Assembly (NCBI GenBank): GCA_037043015.1
Contig: CM073325.1
Coordinates: forward strand, 7,791,001-7,855,000
Source: Bryum argenteum
Taxonomy: Eukaryota > Streptophyta > Bryopsida > Bryales > Bryaceae
Direction of reading: 5' to 3'
DNA: 64,000 bases
Shown: positions 53,741 to 64,000 of the stretch, one piece after another
How the letters are laid out: each line of letters starts with the position of its first letter
Numbering within the stretch: the stretch's first letter is position 1
Position numbers and translations under genes: made by a program
Notes under the pieces: model-generated
Told to the model about the DNA's origin: nothing
What the model saw: only the letters and a program-made list of their open reading frames with translations
Databases searched by the model: none

Positions 53741-53880
53741 ATGGTGTTCTTGATCTAGGCAAGGTTTCTATCACTAAAATAAAGATTCTACTTGGGATCC
53801 ATCCCAAAAATAAAGTTGAAATCTAAGCATGGATGAAGGAGATATAGCTCCGCAAATTTGGCATTTTTTTACTTGTATGT
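53741..53880. mobile_element. Right part of the split TTAA-family element
   Basis: TTCTTGATCTAGGCAAGG and ATGGATGAAGGAGATATAGC continue the family where 39795 stopped (compare 46060-46165). Only about 140 bp are kept before it becomes unrecognisable. Confidence 0.6.
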
Positions 53881-53929
53881 CAAAGAAATTCATGAAAAAG
53901 CAAATAAGAGAAAATTAAAACTTCTTTTG

Positions 53930-54125
53930 CAACTTCGAACATTCTAATCTCACAAATAGTAAGGAATTTGAATTTGAGATTTGATATACACATACACACA
54001 CAAATTACGTACTAGATCCTACAGTTACATACCAATAAAAAAATTTCTAAAATTGAAAATTTTCACCTTGCATAAAAAGAGGGTAGTTTTTGGGAATTTT
54101 GAGACTAGTCGAAATCAGGGGCTAA
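53930..54125. repeat. TTAA-family right end upstream of PPD4
   Basis: AAGGAATTTGAATTTGAGAT, TGATATACACATACACAC and a CACCTTGCATAAAAAGAGGG stretch match the blocks at 10660, 14155 and 18440. It ends TCAGGGGCTAACC in place of TTTAGGGGTTAA. So this block is a dispersed repeat and not an array-specific promoter. Confidence 0.5.
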
Positions 54126-54606
54126 CCAATCAACACTAATCAACTACTCTGGTGTTGTGGTATGACTTGGTGGGGGTATAAAATGATAAGAGTAAAGAAC
54201 TAAGGGGCCCACCTAAGGCCCCGCACTCGGATTGAATGCAGAGTGAGAGGCGCAGACTCGAGCAAGCCAATCCAAAGTATGTGTCGAGATGCAGCGTTGA
54301 AGCTTCCGATTGCTGCCAGCCTCCTCAACCCTCGAATGACGGGCACGTACGTGGTCAGGACGACGCTGTGGCGTGCTGCCGGGCGCTGGACTCTTGGCAG
54401 CCTCATATCGCACCAAATGTAAAACAAAACCAAATTGTCTTGTCAATACTGCAGCAGCGAGTGCCTTGCTGCAATTTTCTAAACTCTGTCTACAAACTTG
54501 TGAGAGATTGCATACCTATTGCCGGAGAGATTGCAAACTCGTGAGATTGCAAGATTGCTAGAGAGGTTGCTGGAGAGATTACGAACTTGGTGTGGATAAA
54601 GTAGCC

Positions 54607-55401
54607 ATGGCCGTGATTAGCAGCACGTTTCTTGCTCCGGCTCTTGCTGCGAGCACGTTCTTGACGGGCCGCAAGGTGGAGCTCTCTATTTCGAATCAAG
54701 ATTGTATAATTAGGTCTGCTCTGCCTGTGAGTGTGCGAGCGGAGAGTGGAGGTGAGGTCGCAGTTAGTCGGAGAGCAGCGTTGGTTGGTTTGAGCGCAGC
54801 TGCTTTGGCTGTATCCACCGGAAATGCTTCTGCCGTGCAGAACAATCAGGTTGCTGGTCGTATTCCCGGCCTCTCAGAGCCAGATTCAAACGGAGTCAGG
54901 ACGTACAGGAGGCCAGATGGGAAGTCAGGCGGGCATGGAGTTGGCTGGAGTCCAATGAGCCCGTACTCTTTCAAAGTGCCGCAAGATTGGGAGGAGGTTC
55001 CGGTCTCAATCGCCGATCTTGGAGGAACAGAAATTGATTTGCGGTTCCAGAATCCACAAGAAGGCAACATCAGCGTGATAGTAGCGCCTGTCTTACGATT
55101 CTCGAGCACAATTGGAGACAATGCAACAATTGAAGCTGTGGGGACACCGGACAAGGTTATCAGCGCTTTCGGACCGGAGATTACGGGGCAAAACGTTGAA
55201 GGGAAAGTGAAGTCAATGGATGTTAAGTCGTATGATGGCCGAACTTATTACCAATTCGAGCTTGATGGACCTCACTTGTTGGTCGCTGCCACAGCTGCTG
55301 GAAACCGGCTGTATCTCATGAGCGTCAGTGCCAACGGGCGCCAATGGAAGAAGCATGCACCAGTGTTGAGAGAGATCGTGGATTCCTTCAGAGTTGCTTA
55401 A
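54607..55401 (+). CDS. PPD4: PsbP domain-containing protein 4, thylakoid lumen
   Basis: The protein has 264 residues and no introns. Residues 1-~45 are a Ser/Ala-rich chloroplast transit peptide. A second, lumen-targeting signal follows with twin arginines (VSRRAALVGLSAAALAVST) and an Ala-x-Ala type end at GNASA, typical of Tat import. The mature part starts near VQNNQVAGRIPGLSEPDSNG and carries PDGKSGGHGVGWSPMSPYSF, VPVSIADLGGTEIDLRF, VIVAPVLRF, FGPEITGQNVEGK and TAAGNRLYLMSVSANGRQWK. These match PPD4 closely and PPD3 or true PsbP much less. It is an extrinsic lumenal protein associated with photosystem function; its precise role is not established. The ATG at 54607 has plant context GCCATGGCC. 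A GTG-headed extension at 54592 is only frame continuation. Confidence 0.92.
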   Translation: MAVISSTFLAPALAASTFLTGRKVELSISNQDCIIRSALPVSVRAESGGEVAVSRRAALVGLSAAALAVSTGNASAVQNNQVAGRIPGLSEPDSNGVRTYRRPDGKSGGHGVGWSPMSPYSFKVPQDWEEVPVSIADLGGTEIDLRFQNPQEGNISVIVAPVLRFSSTIGDNATIEAVGTPDKVISAFGPEITGQNVEGKVKSMDVKSYDGRTYYQFELDGPHLLVAATAAGNRLYLMSVSANGRQWKKHAPVLREIVDSFRVA

Positions 55402-56237
55402 GAGTTGTTCTAGTGTGTGCTTGTCAAGCACTGACCATTCATTTTGCGTATTCCAATAGAGATTGAGTAGTTAGTTTCTCACTGTGAGTGTGATACTTCG
55501 GCGTATTTTAGTCTATAGATGATTTTTGAGTGTAAAACAGTGGTTCAAAGAGAGTAATAAATTGTACAGAAAGATTACTCAATGATGTTCAGTGTTTGTA
55601 AATTGTTGGCACTCACAGGAATTGGTGATAATTTTTTCACACAAAGGTGCATGGCAACGAACTGGAATCAAGAGATAACGAATGCATTCAATATGTTTGA
55701 TACTCCTCACAGAGTCTAAAGGAGATGCTACATCGGAATTACTGGTATACAGGGAGATAAAAAGAATTTCTGTATGCCACTTACAGCAAGCAATAAACGT
55801 GCTGCTACGAATTAGGTCATGTTAGCAATATGCACGAAGAATTTGTTATTAATCAAGACAGTACAACAGCAACTTATTCTTCATGCTTGCTACTCAAACT
55901 AAGTCCCAGTCACTGAAGAAGACTACTGGGCAAAGCTTGATAAGCCTTGTTCTCGAGGATCATTCGATTCTCTAGGTTCACTCTGCCAGAACTACATGAA
56001 TGATCATTGTAATGCTAAATACCTACCGCCGAACTTGCTACAAAATTTACACGACTTACTGCAAGAAAAAGCACATTTTTCCTCGCAGTTGAAGATTCTC
56101 CAGAGATATCTGTGAATCTGATGTTATCCTCATTTCCGCTGACTACCGAGTGCTCTGAAATTCCATTGCCATCACTCCCCAACGCAATTCGTCAAACATC
56201 TCCTCTCCCGATTTGGTTGAAGTTTTGAACAAAACCT
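55402..56237. other. Convergent intergenic region PPD4 / sHSP
   Basis: I see no gene. 55402-55620 is the probable 3' UTR of PPD4 (AATAAATTG near 55557 is a possible polyadenylation signal). The remainder, toward 56237, is the 3' side of the minus-strand sHSP gene. Confidence 0.5.
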
Positions 56238-57309
56238 TCATTGAACTTCAATAGGGATAGCGTGTTTCTTAGGATCTTCTTTGCATTTCGGTATCAGGAC
56301 TCGCAGCACTCCATTTTTGAGCTCCGCTTTCACCTCATTCAACTGCACGTGTTCCGGCAATGTCAATCGGGTGTTGTAGTTCTCATAGCTGCGTGAGGAC
56401 CAGCCATCATTGGATTTGTCCTCTGCGTTCTGTTCGCCTTTGATCACGAGCTGGCCATCTTCTACGGTTACTTTCACCTGCATTTTTGAAAACAAGTAGG
56501 ACCATCGCATTTATCAGAGATTGAGGAGATCAACATTTGATCAACGAGTCGGAAATATGTGACAATAAATCAGTTGGCCGATTTGAGTTTTGAGTTATGG
56601 AGAAACTGCTCTGGTTCGTTGAGTTATAAGAGTCTTCCTTATTCATACGCAAAAGAGTATGTAAAACTCGCAAACGACACACTTATTCCCAAGAATACTT
56701 ACCTCCTCCTTGCTTAAGCCTGGCATGTCGATTCGAAGCCTGTAGGCGTCACTGTCCTCGACAATATCATGAGACAAACGCATGCGCGAGGGGATGACGG
56801 AAACAGGTGTGCGGAAGAGAGGAGCATCCATCATTCGATCGACTGCGTTCAGCATGTCCTTCCAGCTCCTGCTGGTTGCCAAAGGATCCCAGATGTCTGC
56901 AACAACAACACAAATTTTCAATAAAATTGCGGACGAATTTCTTCGATTGGCGCATCTTAAGATATTACATCCTCGTCTACAATCTCATTTACACACAGAG
57001 AAGGTGCGGAGAGGGACAAAAAGCTCACGTGAGGTGTTCAAAAAACAACAATTGACAGACAGAAAAGTGTCACTAACCAAGAAGTGGATCAACAGAACGC
57101 AGCTGCCTTCCCAAGCCCCTTCCTGAATTTCTCCGCGTCGTGGGCCTCTGATCGCCATCGCCTTCACCGTGAGCGCCGGTTTCTTGTGTTGCGGCGAGGG
57201 CAAACCGCCGCACGGGCGCGTTTCGCTGCGCAAGGAGCATCGCGTTCCTCTCCCCAGCGAGCTTCATCGTGGACTCCGAAACCAAACGAGACAACGAGCG
57301 TAGAGCCAT
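56238..57309 (-). CDS. Organelle-type small heat-shock protein (HSP20), three exons
   Basis: Exons are 57309-57078, 56896-56703 and 56477-56238, GT-AG, joined to 221 residues. The N-terminus (MALRSLSRLVSESTMK, RNAPVRRFALAATQE) is Arg/Ser-rich and looks like a mitochondrial or dual presequence. Then come DIWDPLATSRSWKDMLNAVD and the alpha-crystallin domain: MRLSHDIVEDSDAYRLRIDM, PGLSKEEVKVTVEDGQLVIK, the variable loop NAEDKSNDGWSSRSYENYNT, LPEHVQLNEVKAELKNGVL with the conserved GVLRV, and the short tail IPIEVQ. Family members bind unfolding proteins in large oligomers without ATP. Intron positions before DIWDP and between SKEE and VKV are plausible for organellar sHSPs, which often have introns in plants. 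Plastid versus mitochondrion cannot be settled from sequence alone; plastid sHSPs usually have a Met-rich helix, not seen here, which favours mitochondria. Confidence 0.85.
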
Positions 57310-59819
57310 TTTCAGTTATCTGCTAAAATATCACCAACACCTCATCAGTCCGAAATTCTTGTGCACATCCTCTGAACATTATCAACCAAACCATTCACTC
57401 TCAACCAGCATAAGCATTGTACTGCATATAAACTCCGTGAAAGATCAAATACAGACAAAAACAATCCATCAAATATACTCCTCGCTACATCAACAAAAGA
57501 GGCTACTCGTATTGCCTACTCCAATCTCACCACATACTAAGGTGGAAATCCAATCAACGCAAAGGACCTCTCTCCACAATCTTCAGTATACTCAATGAGC
57601 TCTGAAGGAGAAATGGAACAAGAAAAAGTTGATGAAATAAACTTCTTTCAACGTAATCTATCAATCGACTCACTCAACCACCAGCATAAAAACGTACTTT
57701 ACATGAGCTCCAAGGAAGATCAACGTATACTAACAAAGATTCATCAAAGAGCATTACCGGAGAAGGTACTTATATTGCCTGCGGTAAATTCATCAAATCC
57801 TGATTAAGTTTACAGCCAATGCAACAAATTTTCTTCTCACGATCACAACCTCGACGGATCAGTATATTTGAGGGAAAAGGAAGGAACGCATACCTCTCTA
57901 CTGCGAAAACGGTCGTGACTGTAATGTGCAATGAGCGCAATGCAAGGTGATATGAGACTGGAATTCGCAACTGTGAATGCAGAACGGCCAATCTTGCGAG
58001 ACACAAATACGGATGTGAGACAGAGCTCGAGAAACTTCGGGAAGCTCGGAGAAGCTGTGAGATTCTGCACGATGGTTCATGTTGCCATGTCAGCACATTC
58101 TCCATTGGTGGATACCACGTCTGAAGTTTCTGATTGGGCGGAACCCTCCATGTCATCAAGAATGAAGCCTTGCGTTCCAAGTCTCATGGCCGTAACTGCA
58201 GTGCCGCGCCGAGATTAATCTTCTTCGACGAAGTTTGTAAGATACGATCAAATTATGAACGAGTGATTGCCTTTTGTATAAATTCCACTTCAACACTTAC
58301 TACACTAAATTTGATAATTAGTGTTAGATACACTAATTTACATAAACATGTTATAAGTTTTTACTGTTGTTCAGTAATTTTACCCACTATATTGGCCAAG
58401 ATGGGGGTCCTTATATGGTATCAGAATCAATGCTCTTGGTAATTTTTTTAAAACAAAAGTAAAAATTCATAGCATTTTCAAATCTTATAATAATTTAACA
58501 CTAATTATCAAATTTAGTGTAGTATGTTCACATGGATTTCTTACAAGTAATTTTCCAGTATTTTGAAGGGCATAAATTCTTCAAAATTCAATATTTTGGT
58601 ATTCATCACCCGTTTTGCAATCTGATTGTTTTCCACAACTTTACAAAGAAGTCTACTTTCAACGACACCTCATGCGCTCCGATCCGACCAGCTGTGCCCA
58701 AGATCATGATGTCACATCTAAAACAAAACAAAACAAAACAAACTACTTGCCTTAAATAATAGATAATTCATTGAATTCATGTTTAGTTCTTGGTTGGTCA
58801 AGTAACCTATAATGAGAAGTGTTGGTCAAGTAACCTATAATGAGAAGTGTTGATCATAACCCCTATAAGTGAGAGTGAAGTATCGTAAAACCACCTTAGA
58901 CCGTGAAGTGTTACTGTTATAGTTTTCATGAAAAAATCATAACCGTGAAAATTTTGGGATAACCTCCCGTCTACATGCTACAAGAATTTTATCTTTCAGC
59001 ATCTACATTCCTGTTTACATGGTGAAGAGGAGGACAACTTTCGTTAACAAAATCTAAATAGATTCGAGAAAAGTGAACACTTGAGTTCAACGTTTTTTCC
59101 TAATTAGAACAACATATATTTCCATCAATGATTTGAATATAAAATTCAATCTTAAAGTTGGAGTGTTCAAGCAAGTGATCTCATGAAAATTCCTAGCAAT
59201 GGTTTTAGAGTGTTTAGGTCATATTTCAACCTTTTAACTTCGTGGTGTCAAATTATTTTGCTTTTTCAAGGTTTAGTGCTTTCACCACAATCCAAAACCA
59301 GAATCATTAACATTGAACCAATGACTCTAATATACTTTATTTTTTGTTAGAGAGCTTCTTAGAAATTTGAGGAGTCATAATTATTGATTTCTGTCAGTTC
59401 TGAGGTGAACGACTCGATTCACTTGCATTCCCATAGAAGCAACTAGCAACTAAATGTCGCATTCGGTTCATATTATTGAACTACATTGCCCCGTAAAAAA
59501 AAACAAGAATCAACGATTTAATTGTAAACAGAATCGGAATTAGAGTAACCATTATGTCTTATTCTCAACTTTTATCTTCAGTAAAACCTTAATATGCGGA
59601 ACCTGTCTACTTAGCTATGCAGGACCTGTCTACTTAGCTATAAATTTTCCATAAAATATATCAATAATCCTACATGATATACAACTCTATGAAATGAAAT
59701 GCCCCATATCATGAAATGTACATAACAAATCCGACGAACCTAGTTGTGCTGAACTTATCATAGTTACCACAAATATGAATCGAGAAAACTCAGCATAATC
59801 ATAAAATCCCGTACTATTT
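57310..59819. other. Gene-poor region between sHSP and DUF1995 gene
   Basis: 57310-57600 is the sHSP upstream side. Open stretches at 57595-57807 (+) and 57770-58180 (-) have no recognisable family. An AAAAC microsatellite lies at 58721-58741, a 28-bp direct duplication (TTGGTCAAGTAACCTATAAT...) at 58794-58849, and an ACCTGTCTACTTAGCTAT duplication at 59599-59641. The rest is AT-rich and empty to my eye. Confidence 0.5.
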
Positions 59820-62429
59820 TCAAGCACCAGAGAGGATGTTCAAAGCCACATCTTTTAGTGATGGCATGCTTGTTTGCTCATGAAGAAGAACATACTCGTC
59901 ATCCTTGATTCGTCGCAACACCTGCCAGGGTCCAGGATACATCCTACACAGACCAACAATCATACCACAAAAATCAATTTCCTACTAAGGTTGCAGTCAA
60001 GATTCTACCATAAATCTAGGTGGCCATTGTTTGGCTAGGAGCGTCGCTAATTCCAGAACAAATGAGTACAAAGAACTGACGAGTCCATACAAACACTTGT
60101 AACTTGAGCTAATCTCAAGCGAGCTTCTTCGTAAACAGAGATAACTGGTGAAAAGGTCTCACCTGAACAGTACTCCTCCGGATCTTCCCTTGAAGTTATG
60201 AATATAGTAGACAGTCTCAAACTTGGGAAGAAACTCCTTCGCTATCGAGCCAAGTTTTGGATAGAAAAAGGAAGGGTAATCTTGTCAACTTCGTCAAAGG
60301 CTTGCAACATAAGCATACCCCATGAAGAAATGAAACAGAATAACACATAAAAAACGTTTCATACAAGGATACATCCGCTTCTGATTCGATCAAGCTCTCC
60401 GTTAAATACGATTATGGGACGATTGGAAGCTGCCGCTGCATCCTTGTAGAGCTCCTCAACAGCTATCATCTCTGCTCACCACAAACCAGTTATACGAGCA
60501 TCTGAACATCAAAAAAGCATCAGCGTTACGATTCTTGGAACAATAACAAGTTGTACAAAAATGGTTTATCGGTACTTCTGATATATCGTTCAACTTTCAC
60601 CACAGCAATATTTTGAAGAACTTGGCACTAGGAATCAATGCAGAAGGAAATTTTTTAGGGTACCGTTGACATTGAAGTAGGGGTAGGCAACAACAAAAAC
60701 TTTGTCGTTTGCCTGGGTTCGATCTGCCATTTTCACTTTCCTCCCAAATCCAAAATCCTCCAGTCCGTTTGGACTCGTCAGGTAGTCCAGCTTGAATGAT
60801 GTTCCATCGAAAAAGTTGGTCTTCGCTAATTCCATGTCTTTCATATCTGGGAAAAACTGGTCACCACATTTCTCACTTAATAAGCGCAAACAAGAGCGAA
60901 CTCGACTTTCCGAAACTCGTACAATCTGCATTGGACTTGATCAAGAATAGCCCTTCAAGTGAGGTGTATAAATTATTGGTGGATAGAATAGTTTGAAGTG
61001 CCGAGCTGGTAAGGCAGAAATCCGCAACAGGCCACCCTCTCTCAGGAGACTCGACCTGATGTCTACATAACAAACTCATATAGTAACAGTCTAGGTGAGA
61101 AACTTACAATTCGAGTTGTGGGAGCTTCATTTTTAAAAATTGAACAGAATTCCTTCATCAGAACAATGCTGGTATTCATCTCAATGCCTCCCTCTTCATC
61201 ACCTGTAATCATCATGCTTTGTAAACGACTCGCTTATTCGAGAACACTATCATGTCATAAAAAACGTGTGAAGCATAAACAGACCTCGGTAAATATTGTG
61301 GATTGCACGCTGTAAGGCGATCCATTGACCACCTCACACATTCCAGAAATACGACCCCCCAACATACTTGACAACTATTTGAATTCGAGTTATAAAGAAC
61401 ATTAACTGGTATACATTAAGAAAGTTTTATTAGCACTATTTCATCAGTTCGCTATTATTGATTCAGGAGGAACCTCCAGAATGTCATTTTCACAAGAAAA
61501 AGATCTAGTACTGACCGCTTACCAAGATGTGAGAGTAGCGGACAGGTCATTCACCTGGAACGGTATCCAGTCCGGCAGTAGGAAACTCCACTTCCTGTTT
61601 CAAGCACATAACATGGCTTGATCATGTAAAGTCTAGACAATAAAGATCACCAGTGATGTTGACCACGCATTTCAAGATGGACAACAGCATGCAATGTCCT
61701 TGACGCCTTCAGAATCCGAGACAGAAAAGGTATTGAGCTCTCATTTTTACATTTGCAAAAATAAAGCTTGTCTAGAGTACTGCATGCGATGACCTATCTC
61801 ATATAACTTGAAGATTTTTTTGAAAAGAAATATACAAGGCAGATATGCTTATGGAACTATAGCCACAGAAGCTGATATACAAAGTTGTGCTCAAGAGACT
61901 CGGTCAAGCATTCCAAGACAAGGAATATGCACCACACTATCACCTAATTCATCATGCTGATTCAAAGCTATGAAAAGCAACTTACCAATAAGGTTTTGCC
62001 ATCCTTCAGAGCAAGCTGTGCAGATTTTCTTGCCTGCAAAAACAAAGCGGTCCAGTATAAGTCATCTGATGGATCGCGAAGTGCCCGCTCGCATATCACA
62101 GAATCTAGAGAGCATATCAAAGGGAAGAAGAGGTCACGCCATAAAAGTTAAGCGTTGTAAAACTTTATTCTGAGAAGCATATTCTGATCATATCACTCCG
62201 ATCATATACCCCTAGAGTGTAATCAATTCAGGTTTGACGAGTGTACCTGCTCAACGAGTTCGTTATAATCCTTTGGGAAGTCGATGCCCTTGCTCTTAAC
62301 CTCTGCCTTCGGGTCTGAGCCAGCTTGACTTCGCACAACAAGACTTTCAAATTTCATGTTCTTGACCCGCTTGATTGAAAGCTCGCCAAAAGAAGGAAAT
62401 GACCTCAATCCTTCATGGACTTTCCTGCC
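59820..62429 (-). CDS. DUF1995 protein, LPA3-like photosystem II assembly factor (5' end unresolved)
   Basis: The minus-strand exons inferred are 62429-62247, 62033-61986, 61594-61555, 61202-61108, 60856-60664, 60471-60373, 60280-60163 and one from about 59948 to the stop at 59820-59822. All join in frame. Landmarks in order are GIDFPKDYNELVEQARKSAQ, EVEFPTAGLDTVPGDEEGG, IEMNTSIVLMKEF, FFPDMKDMELAK, FFDGTSFKLDYLTSPN, KVKMADRTQANDKVFVVAYP, YFNVNEMIAVEELYKDAAAA, RPIIVFNGELDRIRSGYYPS, FFYPKLGSIAKEFLPKFETV, YYIHNFKGRSGG and YPGPWQVLRRIKDDEYVLLH. This is the DUF1995 domain; Arabidopsis LPA3 (CP43 assembly helper) belongs to it, as do other paralogs, so the exact ortholog is not fixed. The donor at 60372 (GTATCC) is weak but gives the conserved GYYP. 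The first exon with the transit peptide should lie between 62450 and 63200 but could not be placed. Confidence 0.85.
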
Positions 62430-63501
62430 CTGATAGCCACGCAAATTACAAATTAATCTTTCGGATGAAAAATCTCAGGTACTTCAGTGACATGCACAAT
62501 CATGACGCCTCCACTACACAAGATTCCTTAGCTAAATTTGAATAAGAACCTAAGCTCGATTCGATACTCGTAGCTTATCAAGTATGTCTCCAAAAAGCAC
62601 ATGCTGAGCTGCATTCGAATCCTCTCTTACATCGCTGACAAAAAATAATAGAAGTTGAAAATCTAACATCCGTTACAATCGACATTGCATCTTGCAGATT
62701 ATCATCGAGGCGTGCTTTAACAATACTCTTCAATCGCAATAAAATTTTACAACGACCTAGAGAAAGACTGTACCAACTCAATTCAATAACTATTTCAAAG
62801 AAATTCCATTTATGCGATTTCGAGCTAGCAGTGCAGCCCGGTTACACCGGAGCCAGAATTTTTTCGACGATAGCGCACAGAATTTGAATCCAACTGAAAA
62901 ATGGTCAATCGCTGCAAACCTGAACAGAATTGAACGAGGAAACCTGCATTACAAATTCCGTCCGCGATCCATGATGACACCAAGTCGGTGAATGCAGCAT
63001 CTTGTCTAGCAGAAACTCGCTTTAGGAAAACGGAGCAATTTTTGTTCTCTGTCTCTCTCCTCGCCATAGCCAGTAATGGCCAACAGAGGAGTACACAGAC
63101 GGCCCAGATCGCGAGGGTGTTTATCCAACGATCGGGATTTGAACAGAGCAGATAAGGGGACCAGGACTCCATAATGGCACTCGCACTAGCAGGAGTCAGT
63201 GCCTAACATTCTTTAATGTCACGTTCGCTGACATCTTTACAGTTACAAAATGTGCCTAAAGGATCTGCATAATTGTTGAATGGGTTCCATGTCAATGAAA
63301 AAATATAAAAAAATCCAATATCTACAAAAGAGATTGAACTGCTCAAGGTCCTAGGGGTAGGAGGCTCCAACTTTCCACCAAAACCAGCGAGTAAATGAAT
63401 AAATTTTTAGATTTTTTACGGGATGATTTCTTAATTTGTATCAATAAGATTTATTGCATTATTTTGAGAAGTTCTTTTAAAAATAAAAATAAAAATAAAT
63501 A
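62430..63501. other. Probable first exon(s), leader and promoter of the DUF1995 gene
   Basis: A minus-strand open stretch 63172-62825 begins MESWSPYLLCSNPDRW, with a hydrophobic segment NTLAIWAVCVLLCWPLLAMA and a basic region after it. It may contain the start exon, but no donor joins it convincingly to 62429. The remainder is AT-rich and featureless. Confidence 0.35.
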
Positions 63502-63521
63502 AAAATATATATATATATATA
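63502..63521. repeat. AT dinucleotide microsatellite
   Basis: About ten AT units follow an A/T-rich AAATAAAAAT tract at 63480-63501. It is simple sequence with no other content. Confidence 0.85.
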
Positions 63522-63855
63522 ACAATACAGGAGGCTTTGTCTCACACGACGGTTCCGCGCTGGAATCCGTCGTCGAGACTTGCCTCCTGTATCCACACTT
63601 CCCGCTCAACCGCTCAACCAATCGCTCAATCAAGCACCGTCAAGGCTTATTGGTCAAGAGTAAAGGGATTCCAACGGTCAATACCCATTTTGAGGAATGA
63701 TCCAATGGAATGTTATCGTAAAATAAAATAGAGACCATGTTTGAGACCATTGATGTATATTTTATCATTCTAAATATATAAATTCGATATGTATTTTTTA
63801 ATATTTTCTGTATCAACTTATTTGAAGTTTATGAATATTTTATAGCTTTAGGCAA

Positions 63856-63915
63856 TCCAAGTTAAGCGTGCTCAACGGCACGGGTCCCACTAGTATTGTA
63901 CAAATTGGGAAATCC
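63856..63915 (+). repeat. 5S-rRNA-like fragment (3' half), possible Cassandra-type relic
   Basis: TCCAAGTTAAGCGTGCT (63856-63872) matches the 5S internal control region TCCGAAGTTAAGCGTGCT with one missing base. Thirty-three bases later TGGGAAATCC (63906-63915) matches 5S TGGGAAGTCC at the same spacing, and ACTAGTATTG in between resembles ACTAGGATGG. The 5' half of 5S is not present. It could be a degraded 5S pseudogene, a 5S-derived SINE, or an LTR of a Cassandra-type element, which carry 5S sequence in plants. The window ends before this can be judged. Confidence 0.45.
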
Positions 63916-64000
63916 AAGCATTTATTAAGAAATGGGCACTTCAAAAAAGTAATGCCAGTGATCTTGAGCAAGCATTACGTCTTCATAGGAAATAAAAGAC

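Noticed and set aside
57770..58218. Overlapping open frames on both strands near 58 kb
   Set aside because: Mutually overlapping, no family resemblance, no start context; kept as intergenic.

Overview
The window is nuclear DNA of a land plant. The evidence is a 12-exon plastid-targeted DXR gene (MEP pathway), a thylakoid-lumen PsbP-domain protein, an organelle-type small heat-shock protein and an LPA3-like DUF1995 protein, all with small AT-rich GT-AG introns. Compact genes among AT-rich transposon wreckage suggest a bryophyte (moss-like) or other seed-free plant. That placement is inference from general character and not from a marker.

Layout. At 0.46-0.81 kb lies a small ORF whose N-terminus copies the histone H3 tail but has no histone fold. 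DXR (+) occupies 4.2-8.6 kb. From 8.6 to 36.6 kb there is a tandem array of seven genes or pseudogenes, plus one bodyless remnant, for small Gly/Ala-rich hydrophobic proteins. Their core matches the animal ISG12/IFI6/IFI27 (Ifi-6-16) domain. Five copies have intact reading frames (11.1, 14.6, 19.3, 26.9, 32.1 kb), two are broken (16.6, 35.6 kb), and one is reduced to a leader joined to its 3' flank (34.1 kb). The first units carry diverged copies of the last codons and 3' region of DXR, so the array was built in situ next to DXR and is not contamination. An unrecognised three-exon gene (-) lies at 37.0-38.2 kb.

From about 39.2 to 53.9 kb a TTAA-type element is split by a ~13-14 kb block. That block includes a candidate ~13.1-kb terminal-inverted-repeat element (40.63-53.74 kb) with two divergent decayed coding regions: an unrecognised one (-, 41.5-45.2 kb) and a DUF7869-like transposase relative (+, 50.0-53.0 kb). 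After it come PPD4 (+, 54.6-55.4 kb), the sHSP (-, 56.2-57.3 kb) and the DUF1995 gene (-, 59.8 kb to at least 62.4 kb). A short 5S-rRNA-like fragment sits at the right edge.

The spaces between genes are filled by small DNA-transposon derivatives. Several families can be defined from target duplications or filled/empty-site comparisons inside this window: piggyBac-like TTAA elements, a 283-bp TA-flanked MITE with three copies, an ATTCCG-ended MITE, a hAT-like 152-bp MITE and several foldback elements, many nested. The four housekeeping genes all act in plastids or organelles but share no operon-like arrangement. The most unusual content is the plant ISG12-like array, the H3-tail mimic and the large DUF7869 element.
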